Below, in pieces: positions 27,712-36,903 of a DNA stretch of 64,000 bases. Numbering within the stretch: the stretch's first letter is position 1; each line of letters starts with the position of its first letter. The translations under genes were made by a program, and so were the position numbers. Below the pieces are notes generated by a model that was not told where the DNA came from, ran no database searches, and was given only the letters and a program-made list of their open reading frames with translations. Source of the DNA: Zobellia laminariae (GTDB taxonomy: Bacteria; Bacteroidota; Bacteroidia; Flavobacteriales; Flavobacteriaceae); contig NZ_RCNS01000002.1 in the NCBI RefSeq assembly GCF_009725995.1, positions 124,001 to 188,000 on the forward strand, given 5' to 3'.

Positions 27712-29166
27712 ATGGATAAAGAAGTTTTTGAACATTATTTGAATACGAACCGAAGACATTTTTTAGGTAAAATGGCCATGGGAATGGGCGGCGTGGCTTT
27801 GGGCTCGCTTTTAATGCCCGATTTGTTGACAGGAAAGAAAGCCGCCGAAGAACAGTTGCCTCTAGGCTTAAAACACTTTGCGGCCAAAGCCAAACGAATC
27901 ATTTTATTGGTTCAAAACGGGGCGCCTTCTCAATTGGAGACATTTGACTACAAACCTAAGTTGAACGATATGTTCGGTCAAGAACTTCCGCCATCAATTA
28001 GAGGAGAGCAAAAATTGACAGGCATGACCGCAGGTCAAGAATCGTTTCCGTTAGTGGGGTCTAAATTTAGCTTTAAACAATATGGGGAATCGGGAACTTG
28101 GGTAAGTGAGCTCTTGCCAAATATTGCCAAGATTACAGATGATATTTGCATGATTAAAAGTATGCATACAGACGCTATTAACCATGACCCAGCACTCACA
28201 TTCATGCAAACTGGGGCGCAGGTGGGTAACAGACCTAGTATTGGTTCTTGGTTTAGTTATGGACTGGGTAGTGAGAACCAAAATTTGCCCGCATATTGTG
28301 TTTTGCTTTCAAAGGGAAAAGGTAACGGTCAAGGTGCGTATTCAAAATTATGGTCCAACGGGTTTTTAGATAGTTCGCACCAAGGTGTGCAATTGAGTGC
28401 CAGTGAAGACCCAATTCTATATCTGAACGACCCAAAAGGGATGGATAGGGAAACACGTCGTAAGATGTTAGACCACTTGGCTTCATTAAACCAGCTTGGG
28501 TATGATGAGTTTGGTGATCCTGAAATTCCAGCAAAAATTAAGCAGTACGAAATGGCCTTTAGAATGCAAACGGCCGTACCGGAAATTACGGACGTATCCA
28601 AAGAACCAGATCATATTAAGAAAATGTATGGGCCGGACTGTATGGTGCCTGGTACATACGCAGCCAATTGTTTGTTAGCTAGGAAACTTTCTGAATCCGG
28701 AGTGCGTTTTGTTCAATTGTATCATCAGGGCTGGGATCAGCATAATGATTTGGTAGGCGAAATTAAAGGGCAGGCCAAGGATGTAGATATGGCATCGGCA
28801 GCATTGATTACCGATTTAAAACAAAGGGGACTTTTAGATGAAACCTTAGTGATATGGAGCGGAGAATTTGGTAGAACCAACTATTGCCAAGGGAAACTGA
28901 CCAAAGATAATTATGGGCGAGACCACCATCCACGTTGTTTTAGCATTTTTATGGCCGGTGGTGGCGTAAAGGCTGGGATGTCTTATGGTAAGACAGATGA
29001 GTTAGGATATAACATTGTGGAAAGCCCTGTGCATATTCACGATTTACATGCGACGATCATGCACTTAATGGGCTTGGACCATGAAAAGCTAACGCACAAA
29101 CACCTAGGTAGAAGATTTAGGTTGACCGATGTTCATGGCCATGTGGTAAAAGATATTCTAGCGTAG
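27712..29166 (+). CDS. DUF1501 Tat-exported protein
   Basis: A 484-residue protein of the DUF1501 family, related to the alkaline-phosphatase/sulfatase fold. The leader is twin-arginine-like (TNRRHFLGKMA at 12-22, then a glycine-rich hydrophobic core). The segments ILLVQNGAPSQLETFDYKP, SMHTDAINHDP, QLYHQGWDQHNDL and IWSGEFGRTNY carry the His, Asp and Trp residues conserved in the family. DUF1501 genes very often sit beside PSCyt1-DUF1553 genes, as here (16 bases upstream). Joint function is likely but undefined. The next start is 4 bases after its stop. Confidence 0.9.
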   Translation: MDKEVFEHYLNTNRRHFLGKMAMGMGGVALGSLLMPDLLTGKKAAEEQLPLGLKHFAAKAKRIILLVQNGAPSQLETFDYKPKLNDMFGQELPPSIRGEQKLTGMTAGQESFPLVGSKFSFKQYGESGTWVSELLPNIAKITDDICMIKSMHTDAINHDPALTFMQTGAQVGNRPSIGSWFSYGLGSENQNLPAYCVLLSKGKGNGQGAYSKLWSNGFLDSSHQGVQLSASEDPILYLNDPKGMDRETRRKMLDHLASLNQLGYDEFGDPEIPAKIKQYEMAFRMQTAVPEITDVSKEPDHIKKMYGPDCMVPGTYAANCLLARKLSESGVRFVQLYHQGWDQHNDLVGEIKGQAKDVDMASAALITDLKQRGLLDETLVIWSGEFGRTNYCQGKLTKDNYGRDHHPRCFSIFMAGGGVKAGMSYGKTDELGYNIVESPVHIHDLHATIMHLMGLDHEKLTHKHLGRRFRLTDVHGHVVKDILA

Positions 29167-29170
29167 CTAT

Positions 29171-31276
29171 ATGAAAAAAACAGTCCCTTTCTTTTTAAAT
29201 GTTTTATTCTTTCTGCATGTTTTGCTGGCATTTTTGGTGCTCTTTGAAGGATATATGAAAGTTCCGTTTTGGGTTCAACCTTTGGGAAGAATGCATCCAT
29301 TGGTTTTACACTTTCCAGTAGCGTTTATTGTGCTTTTGGTATTGCTCAATTTGTTCAAAAAACAACTGGACCCGGCTTCTTTTGAAAAGATAAACTTCGC
29401 TCTCTTATTACTCACATCGTTTACCACGGTTCTAGCAACCCTTATGGGATTATTGTTATCCCTAGAAGGTTATGACTCGGAACTGTTGACGCTTCACAAG
29501 TGGGTAGGTATAGCCTTGTGTTTTGTCATATATGCTTTGGTTTGGTGTTACACTTTTAAAAAAGTATTTCAAATATTACTATATGTTGGTTTGATAGGAG
29601 TGCTCGTAGGCGGGCACTTTGGAGCGGGATTGACCCATGGCACCAATTTTTTAATGGAGCCTATTACTGCTTCAAAAGAAGAAATCGTAGATGAAAATAC
29701 ACCTATTTATTCGGCGTATATAGCTCCTGTTTTAAAAGCGAAATGTACTAGTTGCCACAATCCCCAAAAGCATAAAGGCGATTTGGATTTGACAACGATT
29801 GAAGCCATAACCAAAGGTGGTGAAAATGGAGAGGTATGGTTAGCCCATAATGCGGAAGAAAGCCTCTTGTTAAAAAGAGCGACCTTACCCATTGAAGACG
29901 AAGAGCATATGCCACCCGAAGGAAAACCACAACTAACGGCAGCAGAAATAGAATTAATGCAGATTTGGATTGCACATGGCGCCGATGACCAAATTACTTA
30001 CGCTCAACTGAAGGAAGGGGATACCTTAAAGCAACTCGTTACCAGCAAATGGCTGAAATCTATTGAGGATAAGCAATATGAGTTCGATTTTGTAACGGCG
30101 CAAACCATCAAGGAACTCAACAACCCATATAGAACGGTAGTTCAAAAATCACCGACGTCCCCAGCTATTGACGTTGTTATATTCGGTAGAAGCGCTTTTC
30201 AAGAAAACAACTTAACGGAGCTTGAAAAGGTAAAAGATCAAGTAGTGTATTTGAATTTGGCCAATCTTCCCATAACAAGCGAGCATTTGCAGACCATAGG
30301 AAAGTTAGGTAACCTTGAGCACTTGGTGCTCAATTTTACGGATATCAACAGTGAATCTTTATCATCATTGGCAAGTTGTGTTGAACTAGAAACGTTATCC
30401 TTGTCAGGAACAGCTATAGACGTAACCGTATTGGAACACTTAAAAGGCTTAAAGAGTTTAAAGGAAGTGTTCGTGTGGAATACCAATTTGGAAACTGAAG
30501 ATATTGAGGTGTTAAGAAGCGAATTGCCCAAGGTTATTATTAATGAAGGTTATATTCCAAATCCAGAAGAGGAGCTACAATTAACACCACCAACTTTGGT
30601 CAACGATGGGAACATAATTAGCTCCGGTGATTTGATTTCTCTTGGGCATAAAATGAACGGAGTGACTATTCAATATACTTTGGATGGGAGCGAGCCGGAC
30701 TCCACTTCAATAGCTTTTGAAAAACCGTTTTCGTTGGATTTGAAAGGGAAAAGAGAACAAACCATAAAGACGCTAGCTCATAAAGAAGGCTGGTTGCCCA
30801 GTAAATCTATTTCCTATGTTTTTTATGATAGAGGTCTAGTACCCGATGGAATAGAAGTTCTGTATCCAGGCGTTTTAAGTTCATATACAGGTGATACAGA
30901 AAAAATACTGACGGATGCCGTGCGGAAAAATGAAAAAATAGGATTCTCTAAATTCTGGGCATCCTATAACAAAAATCCACTTGAGGCCATTGTTGACTTT
31001 AGCGTAACCTCTCCCGAAATAAAGGAAGTGGTTTTAAGCTGTGGCATCCACTTTAGACAAAAAAAATCGCCATTAGATCATATAGCGATTTGGGCCAGTG
31101 ATGATAAGGAAGATTGGCAACTGATTAAAAAGCAAACTTTTGCCAATGAAAACAATTTAGATCGGCTTAAGGAGATATCTATGCAGCTGCCAAAGAAATC
31201 GTATAAATACTTAAAAATAGTAGTGCAGCCCCAAAAAGGCCAAACCATACGCGTCAATCAATTGTTCTTTTTCTAA
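29171..31276 (+). CDS. Multidomain membrane cytochrome with LRR, FN3-like and discoidin-like parts
   Basis: A 701-residue inner-membrane protein. Residues 1-165 hold about five helices of DUF2231 type, with conserved His in RMHPLVLHFP and LHKWVG, as in haem-bearing membrane subunits. A PSCyt1 module follows with haem site C192-T-S-C195-H196, then about four leucine-rich repeats (near 355-470), a chitobiase-C-terminal-like beta sandwich (YTLDGSEPDS near 511) and a discoidin-like C-terminal domain. It ends the operon that starts at 24333. The likely role is to pass electrons between the exported PSCyt1/DUF1501 pair and the membrane. Its stop overlaps the convergent LacI stop by four bases. Confidence 0.88.
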   Translation: MKKTVPFFLNVLFFLHVLLAFLVLFEGYMKVPFWVQPLGRMHPLVLHFPVAFIVLLVLLNLFKKQLDPASFEKINFALLLLTSFTTVLATLMGLLLSLEGYDSELLTLHKWVGIALCFVIYALVWCYTFKKVFQILLYVGLIGVLVGGHFGAGLTHGTNFLMEPITASKEEIVDENTPIYSAYIAPVLKAKCTSCHNPQKHKGDLDLTTIEAITKGGENGEVWLAHNAEESLLLKRATLPIEDEEHMPPEGKPQLTAAEIELMQIWIAHGADDQITYAQLKEGDTLKQLVTSKWLKSIEDKQYEFDFVTAQTIKELNNPYRTVVQKSPTSPAIDVVIFGRSAFQENNLTELEKVKDQVVYLNLANLPITSEHLQTIGKLGNLEHLVLNFTDINSESLSSLASCVELETLSLSGTAIDVTVLEHLKGLKSLKEVFVWNTNLETEDIEVLRSELPKVIINEGYIPNPEEELQLTPPTLVNDGNIISSGDLISLGHKMNGVTIQYTLDGSEPDSTSIAFEKPFSLDLKGKREQTIKTLAHKEGWLPSKSISYVFYDRGLVPDGIEVLYPGVLSSYTGDTEKILTDAVRKNEKIGFSKFWASYNKNPLEAIVDFSVTSPEIKEVVLSCGIHFRQKKSPLDHIAIWASDDKEDWQLIKKQTFANENNLDRLKEISMQLPKKSYKYLKIVVQPQKGQTIRVNQLFFF

Positions 31277-32310
31277 GGCTGGGCCTTGATCAAGGGTATG
31301 GTGGAATCCCGCTCGATCATAGTGGTTTTGATGACTTCGGTTTCAAATGGTTTTTCGGGATCGTTTTGTTCTATTCTGTTTACCAATTGTTGAGCGGCGC
31401 GCTGCCCCATATGATACCCATGCTGACTAATAGATGTTAGGCTGGGTACTACGTATTTGGGTAAAATTCCGTTAGTGAAACAGATGATGGAAAGTTCTTC
31501 AGGAATTTTTATTCCCAAAGAATTTGCGGTCAATAGTGAGGTGACACCCGCTTCTTCCTCTAAACCTAAAATGGCATCTACTTTTCCTGCGGATAGTAAT
31601 TTTCGTATTTCAACCTCCATAAAAGACTTTTCCAGCTTTTCGAAAATCAAGCTCTGGTCCAAGTCTATATTATGGTCCTTTAGACACTGATGGTACCCGT
31701 TTATTCTCAGTTTTGATATCTCAAGGTCGCCCAAGAGCGAAACCACGGCAATACGCTTGCATCCGCTTTTTATAAGATGTTCCGTTGCATTGTAAGCAGC
31801 CTTGGTATCATCTATGGTTACTTTGTCACAGTCCAGTTTTGATGATACACGATCAAACATTACTACAGGTATACCTTTGTTCAAGAAGGGCTCAAAGTGA
31901 TCGGTATTATCAAGTTTTCCTGTTTCCTCCGCAAGCGAAACTAAGAGTCCGGATATAGCGCCTTTGCGTAACATTTCGGTTATGGCAACCTCCTTCTTAT
32001 AAGATTCATTAGAGATGCAGGCAATCATATTATAACCACGATCATTCAATACTTTTTCTACACCACTAATAACTTGGGCAAAGAAGTAGTTGAGGATATT
32101 GGGAATGATGACACCAACAGATTGCGAAGGTTCTTTTCTAAGATTGATTGCATTAAGGTTAGGACGATATTTATGCTCCCGTGCATACGCAATGATTTTC
32201 GCCTTGGTTTTGGCGCTTATTTCATGGCTATCATTTAACGCCTTGGATACGGTAGATTTAGAGACTTTAAAATGCTTGGCAATATCGTCTAAACTAAGTT
32301 TTCGCTTCAT
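31273..32310 (-). CDS. LacI-family regulator, probable xylose operon repressor
   Basis: A 345-residue repressor: N-terminal HTH (about 5-25, with DIAKHFKVSKSTVSKALND), hinge helix near 50-60, and a periplasmic-binding-type sensor domain (60-340), full length for LacI/GalR proteins. It is divergent from xylB, with 332 bases between starts, which include two candidate palindromic operators. I infer control of xylB-xylA-fsa with a xylose-linked effector. It could also have further targets, because flavobacterial LacI proteins can act as activators. Its end overlaps the convergent cytochrome gene (31273-31276). Confidence 0.92.
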   Translation of the reverse strand: MKRKLSLDDIAKHFKVSKSTVSKALNDSHEISAKTKAKIIAYAREHKYRPNLNAINLRKEPSQSVGVIIPNILNYFFAQVISGVEKVLNDRGYNMIACISNESYKKEVAITEMLRKGAISGLLVSLAEETGKLDNTDHFEPFLNKGIPVVMFDRVSSKLDCDKVTIDDTKAAYNATEHLIKSGCKRIAVVSLLGDLEISKLRINGYHQCLKDHNIDLDQSLIFEKLEKSFMEVEIRKLLSAGKVDAILGLEEEAGVTSLLTANSLGIKIPEELSIICFTNGILPKYVVPSLTSISQHGYHMGQRAAQQLVNRIEQNDPEKPFETEVIKTTMIERDSTIPLIKAQP

Positions 32311-32492
32311 AACTGTATCAAGATACTAAATATCATACTAAGATATTACTTCGTTTTTGCCATTCCGATCGCTAAAATAGCATTTTGGAGCTACGCTTTT
32401 TACGAAACCCATTTCGAAAAATACAAAATATTGTAAATATCTGATTTTAAATGGGTTGTGATTGTGAAATTTTGAATTTACAAACGCTTGTA
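32311..32492. other. lacI side of the lacI-xylB intergenic region
   Basis: About 180 AT-rich bases between the LacI start and the operator block. No ORF. ACGAAA-CCCA-TTTCGA near 32401-32416 is a small inverted repeat sharing the CGAAA/TTTCG half-sites of the xyl operators, so it could serve LacI autoregulation. Confidence 0.3.
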
Positions 32493-32536
32493 TTTCGTAT
32501 TTTTAGTACGAAAACGAATTATCTAGAACTCGTTTT
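32493..32536. promoter_or_regulatory. Candidate LacI operators of the xyl operon
   Basis: Two overlapping inverted repeats: TTTCGTA (32493-32499) with TACGAAA (32507-32513), and AAAACGA (32511-32517) with TCGTTTT (32530-32536). Each arm is a perfect 7-base copy. The block ends 11 bases before the predicted -7 box, a good position for a repressor. Confidence 0.6.
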
Positions 32537-32547
32537 AAGTTATAGTT

Positions 32548-32555
32548 TAAATTTG
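32548..32555 (+). promoter_or_regulatory. -7 box of the xylB-xylA-fsa operon
   Basis: TAAATTTG fits TAnnTTTG. No TTG element is present at the normal spacing; that zone is taken by the palindromes. The predicted transcript start is near 32562, giving a leader of about 80 bases before xylB. Confidence 0.5.
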
Positions 32556-32642
32556 ACAAAAGGGCTTGGTTTTTAATGGAATACAAAATATCCAATAGGA
32601 TAACGTTCAAAAAACAGAAGCACTTACAAACACCAACAAATT

Positions 32643-34127
32643 ATGTATAGTATAGGTTACGATATAGGAAGTTCGTCAATAAAAGCAGCCTTAGTTGAGG
32701 TGAGTACGGGTAAACCCGTTACTGTAGTGAGCGAACCTAAAACAGAAATGGATATTCTTGCCATTAACAATGGTTGGGCAGAACAGGATCCAGATACATG
32801 GTGGAAACATGTTTGTACCGCTACAAAAACATTGTTATCGGAAAATAATATAAAACCAGAGGAGGTTACGGGTGTTGGTATTTCATACCAGATGCACGGA
32901 TTGGTGGTTGTTGATGAGAACCTAAAGCCTTTGCGTGATTCCATTATTTGGTGCGATAGTAGAGCGGTAGGTATTGGTCAAAAAGCATTTGATGAGTTGG
33001 GCAACGACCGTTGTAGTGAGCACTTATTAAACTCGCCCTCTAATTTTACCGCATCCAAATTAAAGTGGGTCAAGGAAAACGAGCCGGAAATTTTTGAACG
33101 TATTCATAAGTTCATGCTTCCTGGAGATTATATAGCCTGTAGGTTGAGCGGTACAGCAAATACAACTTTATCCGGCTTGTCCGAAGGTATATTTTGGGAT
33201 TTTAAGACGAATAGCTTAGCCACTTGGTTATTGGACTATTACGGATTGAACGAATCTCACGTGCCTGAAATAGTAGATACTTTTTCGGTTCAAAGTAAAG
33301 TGTCCGAACAAGGAGCAAAAGAATCAGGTTTAAAAGTAGGCACACCTATTTTATACCGTGCTGGCGATCAGCCTAACAATGCTTTGTCTTTGAATGTTTT
33401 CAATCCAGGAGAGGTAGCTGCAACCGGTGGGACATCGGGGGTTATTTATGCTGTTACCGATAATCTTTCGGTTAAAGAAAGCTCGCGGGTAAACAACTTT
33501 GCTCACGTAAATTATAGTGAAGCCAACAGGTTTGTGGGTAAACTACTTTGTATAAACGGAGCCGGTATCCAATACAGATGGTTGTTGAACAACTTAAGTG
33601 TTGCTTCATACGATGAAATGAACGATTTGGCCAATTCAGTTCCACAAGGTTCGGATGGTGTAAAAATATTGCCTTTCGGTAATGGTGCAGAACGCATGTT
33701 GAACAATGTGGACTTAGGGACGAATATCTTTGGTATCAACTTAAACAACCACACCAAAGCGCATTTGTGTAGAGCTTCATTGGAAGGTATTGCCTTTTCT
33801 TTTGTGTACGGTATGGAAATCCTTAGGTCAGATGGTATTACCGCTACCAAAATACGGGCAGGAAACGATAACTTGTTTCGCTCGGAAATTTTCTCAAATA
33901 CAATAGCGACACTTATTGACCGCGAGATAGAAATATATAATACCACAGGTGCCATTGGCGCAGCTAGGGCCTGTATTTTACGTGATGGAGATTTTTCAAG
34001 CTTCGGAGAACAGATTATGGCTAATGATTATGTAATGAGCTATAAACCTTCCGCAGAAAAAGAAGCATTACAATCTGCATATTCCGCATGGAAAAAAGAA
34101 TTAGAACAATTATTAAAAAACAAGTAA
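32643..34127 (+). CDS. xylB: Xylulokinase
   Basis: A 494-residue FGGY-family kinase that phosphorylates D-xylulose to xylulose 5-phosphate in the cytoplasm. The N-terminal ATPase fold begins YDIGSSSIK, with Asp7. SYQMHGLV (81-88) is the xylulokinase-type substrate loop, and Asp242 in RAGDQPNNA is the catalytic base. Length is normal for the family. xylA starts 1 base after its stop, and the LacI-controlled promoter lies upstream. The neighbours make xylulose the likely substrate rather than another ketose. Confidence 0.95.
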   Translation: MYSIGYDIGSSSIKAALVEVSTGKPVTVVSEPKTEMDILAINNGWAEQDPDTWWKHVCTATKTLLSENNIKPEEVTGVGISYQMHGLVVVDENLKPLRDSIIWCDSRAVGIGQKAFDELGNDRCSEHLLNSPSNFTASKLKWVKENEPEIFERIHKFMLPGDYIACRLSGTANTTLSGLSEGIFWDFKTNSLATWLLDYYGLNESHVPEIVDTFSVQSKVSEQGAKESGLKVGTPILYRAGDQPNNALSLNVFNPGEVAATGGTSGVIYAVTDNLSVKESSRVNNFAHVNYSEANRFVGKLLCINGAGIQYRWLLNNLSVASYDEMNDLANSVPQGSDGVKILPFGNGAERMLNNVDLGTNIFGINLNNHTKAHLCRASLEGIAFSFVYGMEILRSDGITATKIRAGNDNLFRSEIFSNTIATLIDREIEIYNTTGAIGAARACILRDGDFSSFGEQIMANDYVMSYKPSAEKEALQSAYSAWKKELEQLLKNK

Positions 34128-34128
34128 C

Positions 34129-35454
34129 ATGGCATTATTAGGAGACAAAGAATACTTTAAAGGTATTGGAGAGATCAAGTTTGAAGGGAAAGAATCAGAC
34201 AACCCTTTAGCATTTAAATATTACAACCCGGACCAGATTGTTGCAGGTAAAACAATGAAGGAGCACTTCAAATTTGCTATCGCATACTGGCATACGTTCT
34301 GTGGGCAAGGTTCTGATCCATTTGGTCCAGGTACACAGAATTTTGCTTGGGACAAATCTTCAGATGCCGTTCAAGCTGCAAAAGACAAGGCAGATGCTGC
34401 TTTTGAGTTTATCAGTAAAATGGGATTCGATTATTTCTGTTTTCATGATTTCGATTTAATTCAAGAAGGTCCAACTTTCGCGGAGTCAGAAAAAAGATTA
34501 GCTACTATTACCGATTATATAAAGGAGAAAAAAGCAGCTTCAGGTATTAAATTATTGTGGGGTACGGCTAACTGTTTCTCTAATCCAAGATACATGAACG
34601 GTGCTGCTACAAACCCAGATTTTGATGTGGTTGCTAGAGCAGGCGGTCAAGTAAAATTAGCGATGGATGCAACTATTGCATTAGACGGTGAGAACTATGT
34701 TTTCTGGGGAGGTCGTGAAGGGTATATGTCTCTTTTGAATACCAATATGGGTCGCGAATTAGACCATATGGCGCAGTTCTTAACTATGGCTAGAGATTAT
34801 GCTCGTAAGCAAGGTTTTAAGGGTAATTTCTTTATTGAACCAAAACCAATGGAGCCAACCAAGCACCAGTATGATTTTGATTCGGCTACGGCAATCGGTT
34901 TCTTAAAAGAGTACGGATTGGATAAAGATTTCAAAATTAATATTGAAGTAAACCATGCGACTTTGGCACAGCACACTTTTCAGCATGAAATGGAAGTTGC
35001 CGCTAAAGCAGGAATGTTAGGTAGTTTAGATGCCAACCGTGGGGATTACCAAAACGGATGGGATACCGATCAGTTCCCAAACAATATTCAAGAAACTACT
35101 GAAGCTATGTTGGTATTCTTACAAGCAGGCGGTTTACAAGGTGGAGGTGTTAATTTTGATGCTAAAATCAGAAGAAATTCTACTGACCTAGAAGATATTT
35201 TCTTGGCTCATATTGGTGGTGCGGACACGTTTGCAAGAGGTTTGATTACGGCCGATAAAATTATCCAGTCTTCTGATTATACCAAGCTTCGTGAAAACCG
35301 TTACAGCTCTTTTGATTCAGGAAAAGGAAAAGAGTTTGAAGGAGGTAAGTTAAGTCTTGAGAACTTATACGATTTAGCAACTACTAATGGCGAGTTAGAG
35401 CTGAAGAGTGGTAAGCAAGAATTGTTCGAAAACATTATTAATCAGTACATCTAG
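34129..35454 (+). CDS. xylA: Xylose isomerase, class II
   Basis: A 441-residue TIM-barrel isomerase converting D-xylose to D-xylulose with two divalent metals. The catalytic His106 and Asp109 lie in FCFHDFDL, the WGGREGY motif spans 193-199, and Glu237 and Lys239 in [15 protein letters not shown] are the metal and ring-opening residues. The length and N-terminal extension are those of class II enzymes. Codon choice is more conservative than in its neighbours, which suggests high expression. It is translated just behind xylB and 5 bases before fsa. Confidence 0.97.
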   Translation: MALLGDKEYFKGIGEIKFEGKESDNPLAFKYYNPDQIVAGKTMKEHFKFAIAYWHTFCGQGSDPFGPGTQNFAWDKSSDAVQAAKDKADAAFEFISKMGFDYFCFHDFDLIQEGPTFAESEKRLATITDYIKEKKAASGIKLLWGTANCFSNPRYMNGAATNPDFDVVARAGGQVKLAMDATIALDGENYVFWGGREGYMSLLNTNMGRELDHMAQFLTMARDYARKQGFKGNFFIEPKPMEPTKHQYDFDSATAIGFLKEYGLDKDFKINIEVNHATLAQHTFQHEMEVAAKAGMLGSLDANRGDYQNGWDTDQFPNNIQETTEAMLVFLQAGGLQGGGVNFDAKIRRNSTDLEDIFLAHIGGADTFARGLITADKIIQSSDYTKLRENRYSSFDSGKGKEFEGGKLSLENLYDLATTNGELELKSGKQELFENIINQYI

Positions 35455-35459
35455 AATAT

Positions 35460-36116
35460 ATGAAGTTTTTTATAGATACAGCAAATTTAAACGACATTCA
35501 AAGCGCCTATGAGTTAGGTGTTTTGGATGGCGTAACTACCAACCCTTCTTTAATGGCTAAAGAAGGTATAACCGGAAAAGACAATATTTTAAAGCATTAC
35601 TTGGCAATTTGTGAAAAAGTTGAAGGTGATGTTTCTGCTGAGGTTATTGCAACCGATTATGCAGGTATGATCAAAGAAGGTGAGGAGCTAGCCGCTTTAC
35701 ATCCTCAGATTGTGGTAAAATTACCAATGATTGCAGATGGCGTTAAAGCATGTAAATATTTCTCTGATAAAGGAATAAAAACAAACGTAACTCTAGTGTT
35801 TTCTGTAGGCCAGGCATTATTGGCTGCTAAGGCTGGGGCTACTTATGTTTCTCCATTTTTAGGTAGGTTAGATGATATTTCTACAGACGGTATGCGTTTG
35901 ATCGAAGAAATTCGTCTTATATATGACAACTACGATTTTGACACGCAAATTTTGTCGGCTTCTGTACGTCATACCATGCACGTAATTAACTGTGCTAAAT
36001 TGGGGTCAGATGTAATGACAGGTCCATTGTCAGCAATAGAAGGTCTGCTTAAGCACCCGTTAACAGATAGTGGTTTAGAGAAATTTTTGGCAGATTATAA
36101 AAAAGGAAATGAATAG
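35460..36116 (+). CDS. fsa: Small transaldolase / fructose-6-phosphate aldolase-like
   Basis: A 218-residue TIM-barrel of the short transaldolase (TalC/Fsa/MipB) type, against about 310 for classical transaldolase. The Schiff-base Lys87 lies in VVKLPM, with Asp6 in FIDTAN and TTNPS at 26-30. The family includes true transaldolases as well as Fsa, and the sequence alone does not separate them. The place after xylB-xylA points to the non-oxidative pentose phosphate step that consumes xylulose 5-phosphate products, so transaldolase activity is more likely. A hairpin follows at 36186. Confidence 0.92.
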   Translation: MKFFIDTANLNDIQSAYELGVLDGVTTNPSLMAKEGITGKDNILKHYLAICEKVEGDVSAEVIATDYAGMIKEGEELAALHPQIVVKLPMIADGVKACKYFSDKGIKTNVTLVFSVGQALLAAKAGATYVSPFLGRLDDISTDGMRLIEEIRLIYDNYDFDTQILSASVRHTMHVINCAKLGSDVMTGPLSAIEGLLKHPLTDSGLEKFLADYKKGNE

Positions 36117-36185
36117 AAAACTAGTCGTAATCAGATGTACTAGATAGGTCTGAGCAACAGTTTCTAATTTATTTTATAAACTATA

Positions 36186-36212
36186 TTGCCGGTGGTAGAA
36201 ACTACCGGCAAT
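36186..36212 (+). terminator. Probable terminator of the xyl operon
   Basis: TTGCCGGTGGTAG pairs with CTACCGGCAA around an AAA loop, with a small bulge. The T tail is poor (TTTGGTTT). It lies 70 bases after the fsa stop. Confidence 0.55.
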
Positions 36213-36250
36213 TTGGTTTAAGATTAATCTGTTTCACTTAAATTACTCCT

Positions 36251-36745
36251 ATGAAATGTAAACTTGTTTTACTCGTATTCTTTTGTACTATAGGTACATC
36301 TGCGCAAGAAATAAAGATTGATCAGGCTTCTTGTTTAAAAAGATATATAGGGGAATGGGTAAGTACAGTTTCTCCGGAATCTAATGATGTAGGTGCCCAG
36401 CCAGACATTAAAATGGTAAACGTACCCAAGATGGATGGTACGGCCATACAAGCTGAAGTATTTCAATGGCGTAACGGTGCTTATATTTCTATCTTGGTTG
36501 AATTAATAAACTATGATGTAACAACCCATAAAATTGTAGCACTTGGGCAAAATGAAAAAGGTGAAAGCTTTTCCGGAACAGGAAGTTTTTCCGATAAGGA
36601 CCATTGGTTAATGACGGACCATGATTTTAATGGTAAGCATACACAGACCGTCTCTTTTCAGTTTTTCTCAGATAATGAGGTGTATCTAGAAGGACAGGAT
36701 AAAGTAGGCAAGATACTCTGGAAAACCCGTTATGTAAAAAAGTAA
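36251..36745 (+). CDS. Hypothetical secreted protein, lipocalin-like shape
   Basis: A 164-residue protein with a signal peptide (1-18, ending GTSAQ). The mature part begins with L-K-R-Y-I-G-E-W and alternates beta strands with Gly turns, similar to DUF1579/lipocalin-like barrels, but I cannot place it. It lies between the xyl terminator and HTCS2 on the same strand. A sugar-related role is a guess from position only. Confidence 0.6.
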   Translation: MKCKLVLLVFFCTIGTSAQEIKIDQASCLKRYIGEWVSTVSPESNDVGAQPDIKMVNVPKMDGTAIQAEVFQWRNGAYISILVELINYDVTTHKIVALGQNEKGESFSGTGSFSDKDHWLMTDHDFNGKHTQTVSFQFFSDNEVYLEGQDKVGKILWKTRYVKK

Positions 36746-36903
36746 TACCGGAGTCTAGATATGGTGCAGAACAACTAATCTGTTTGTGTGCAATAGTCAT
36801 TTGTTCTATCTTCTAACCAATTCCATAATGCACAGCATATTTTGGTTTTTCACCTTATCAAATATCAACTTTTAAAAATACAATAGAGAAGAAGCACTGC
36901 AAT

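Noticed and set aside
33512..33955. Minus-strand ORF of 147 residues inside xylB
   Set aside because: Antisense shadow; no signal, domain or promoter.
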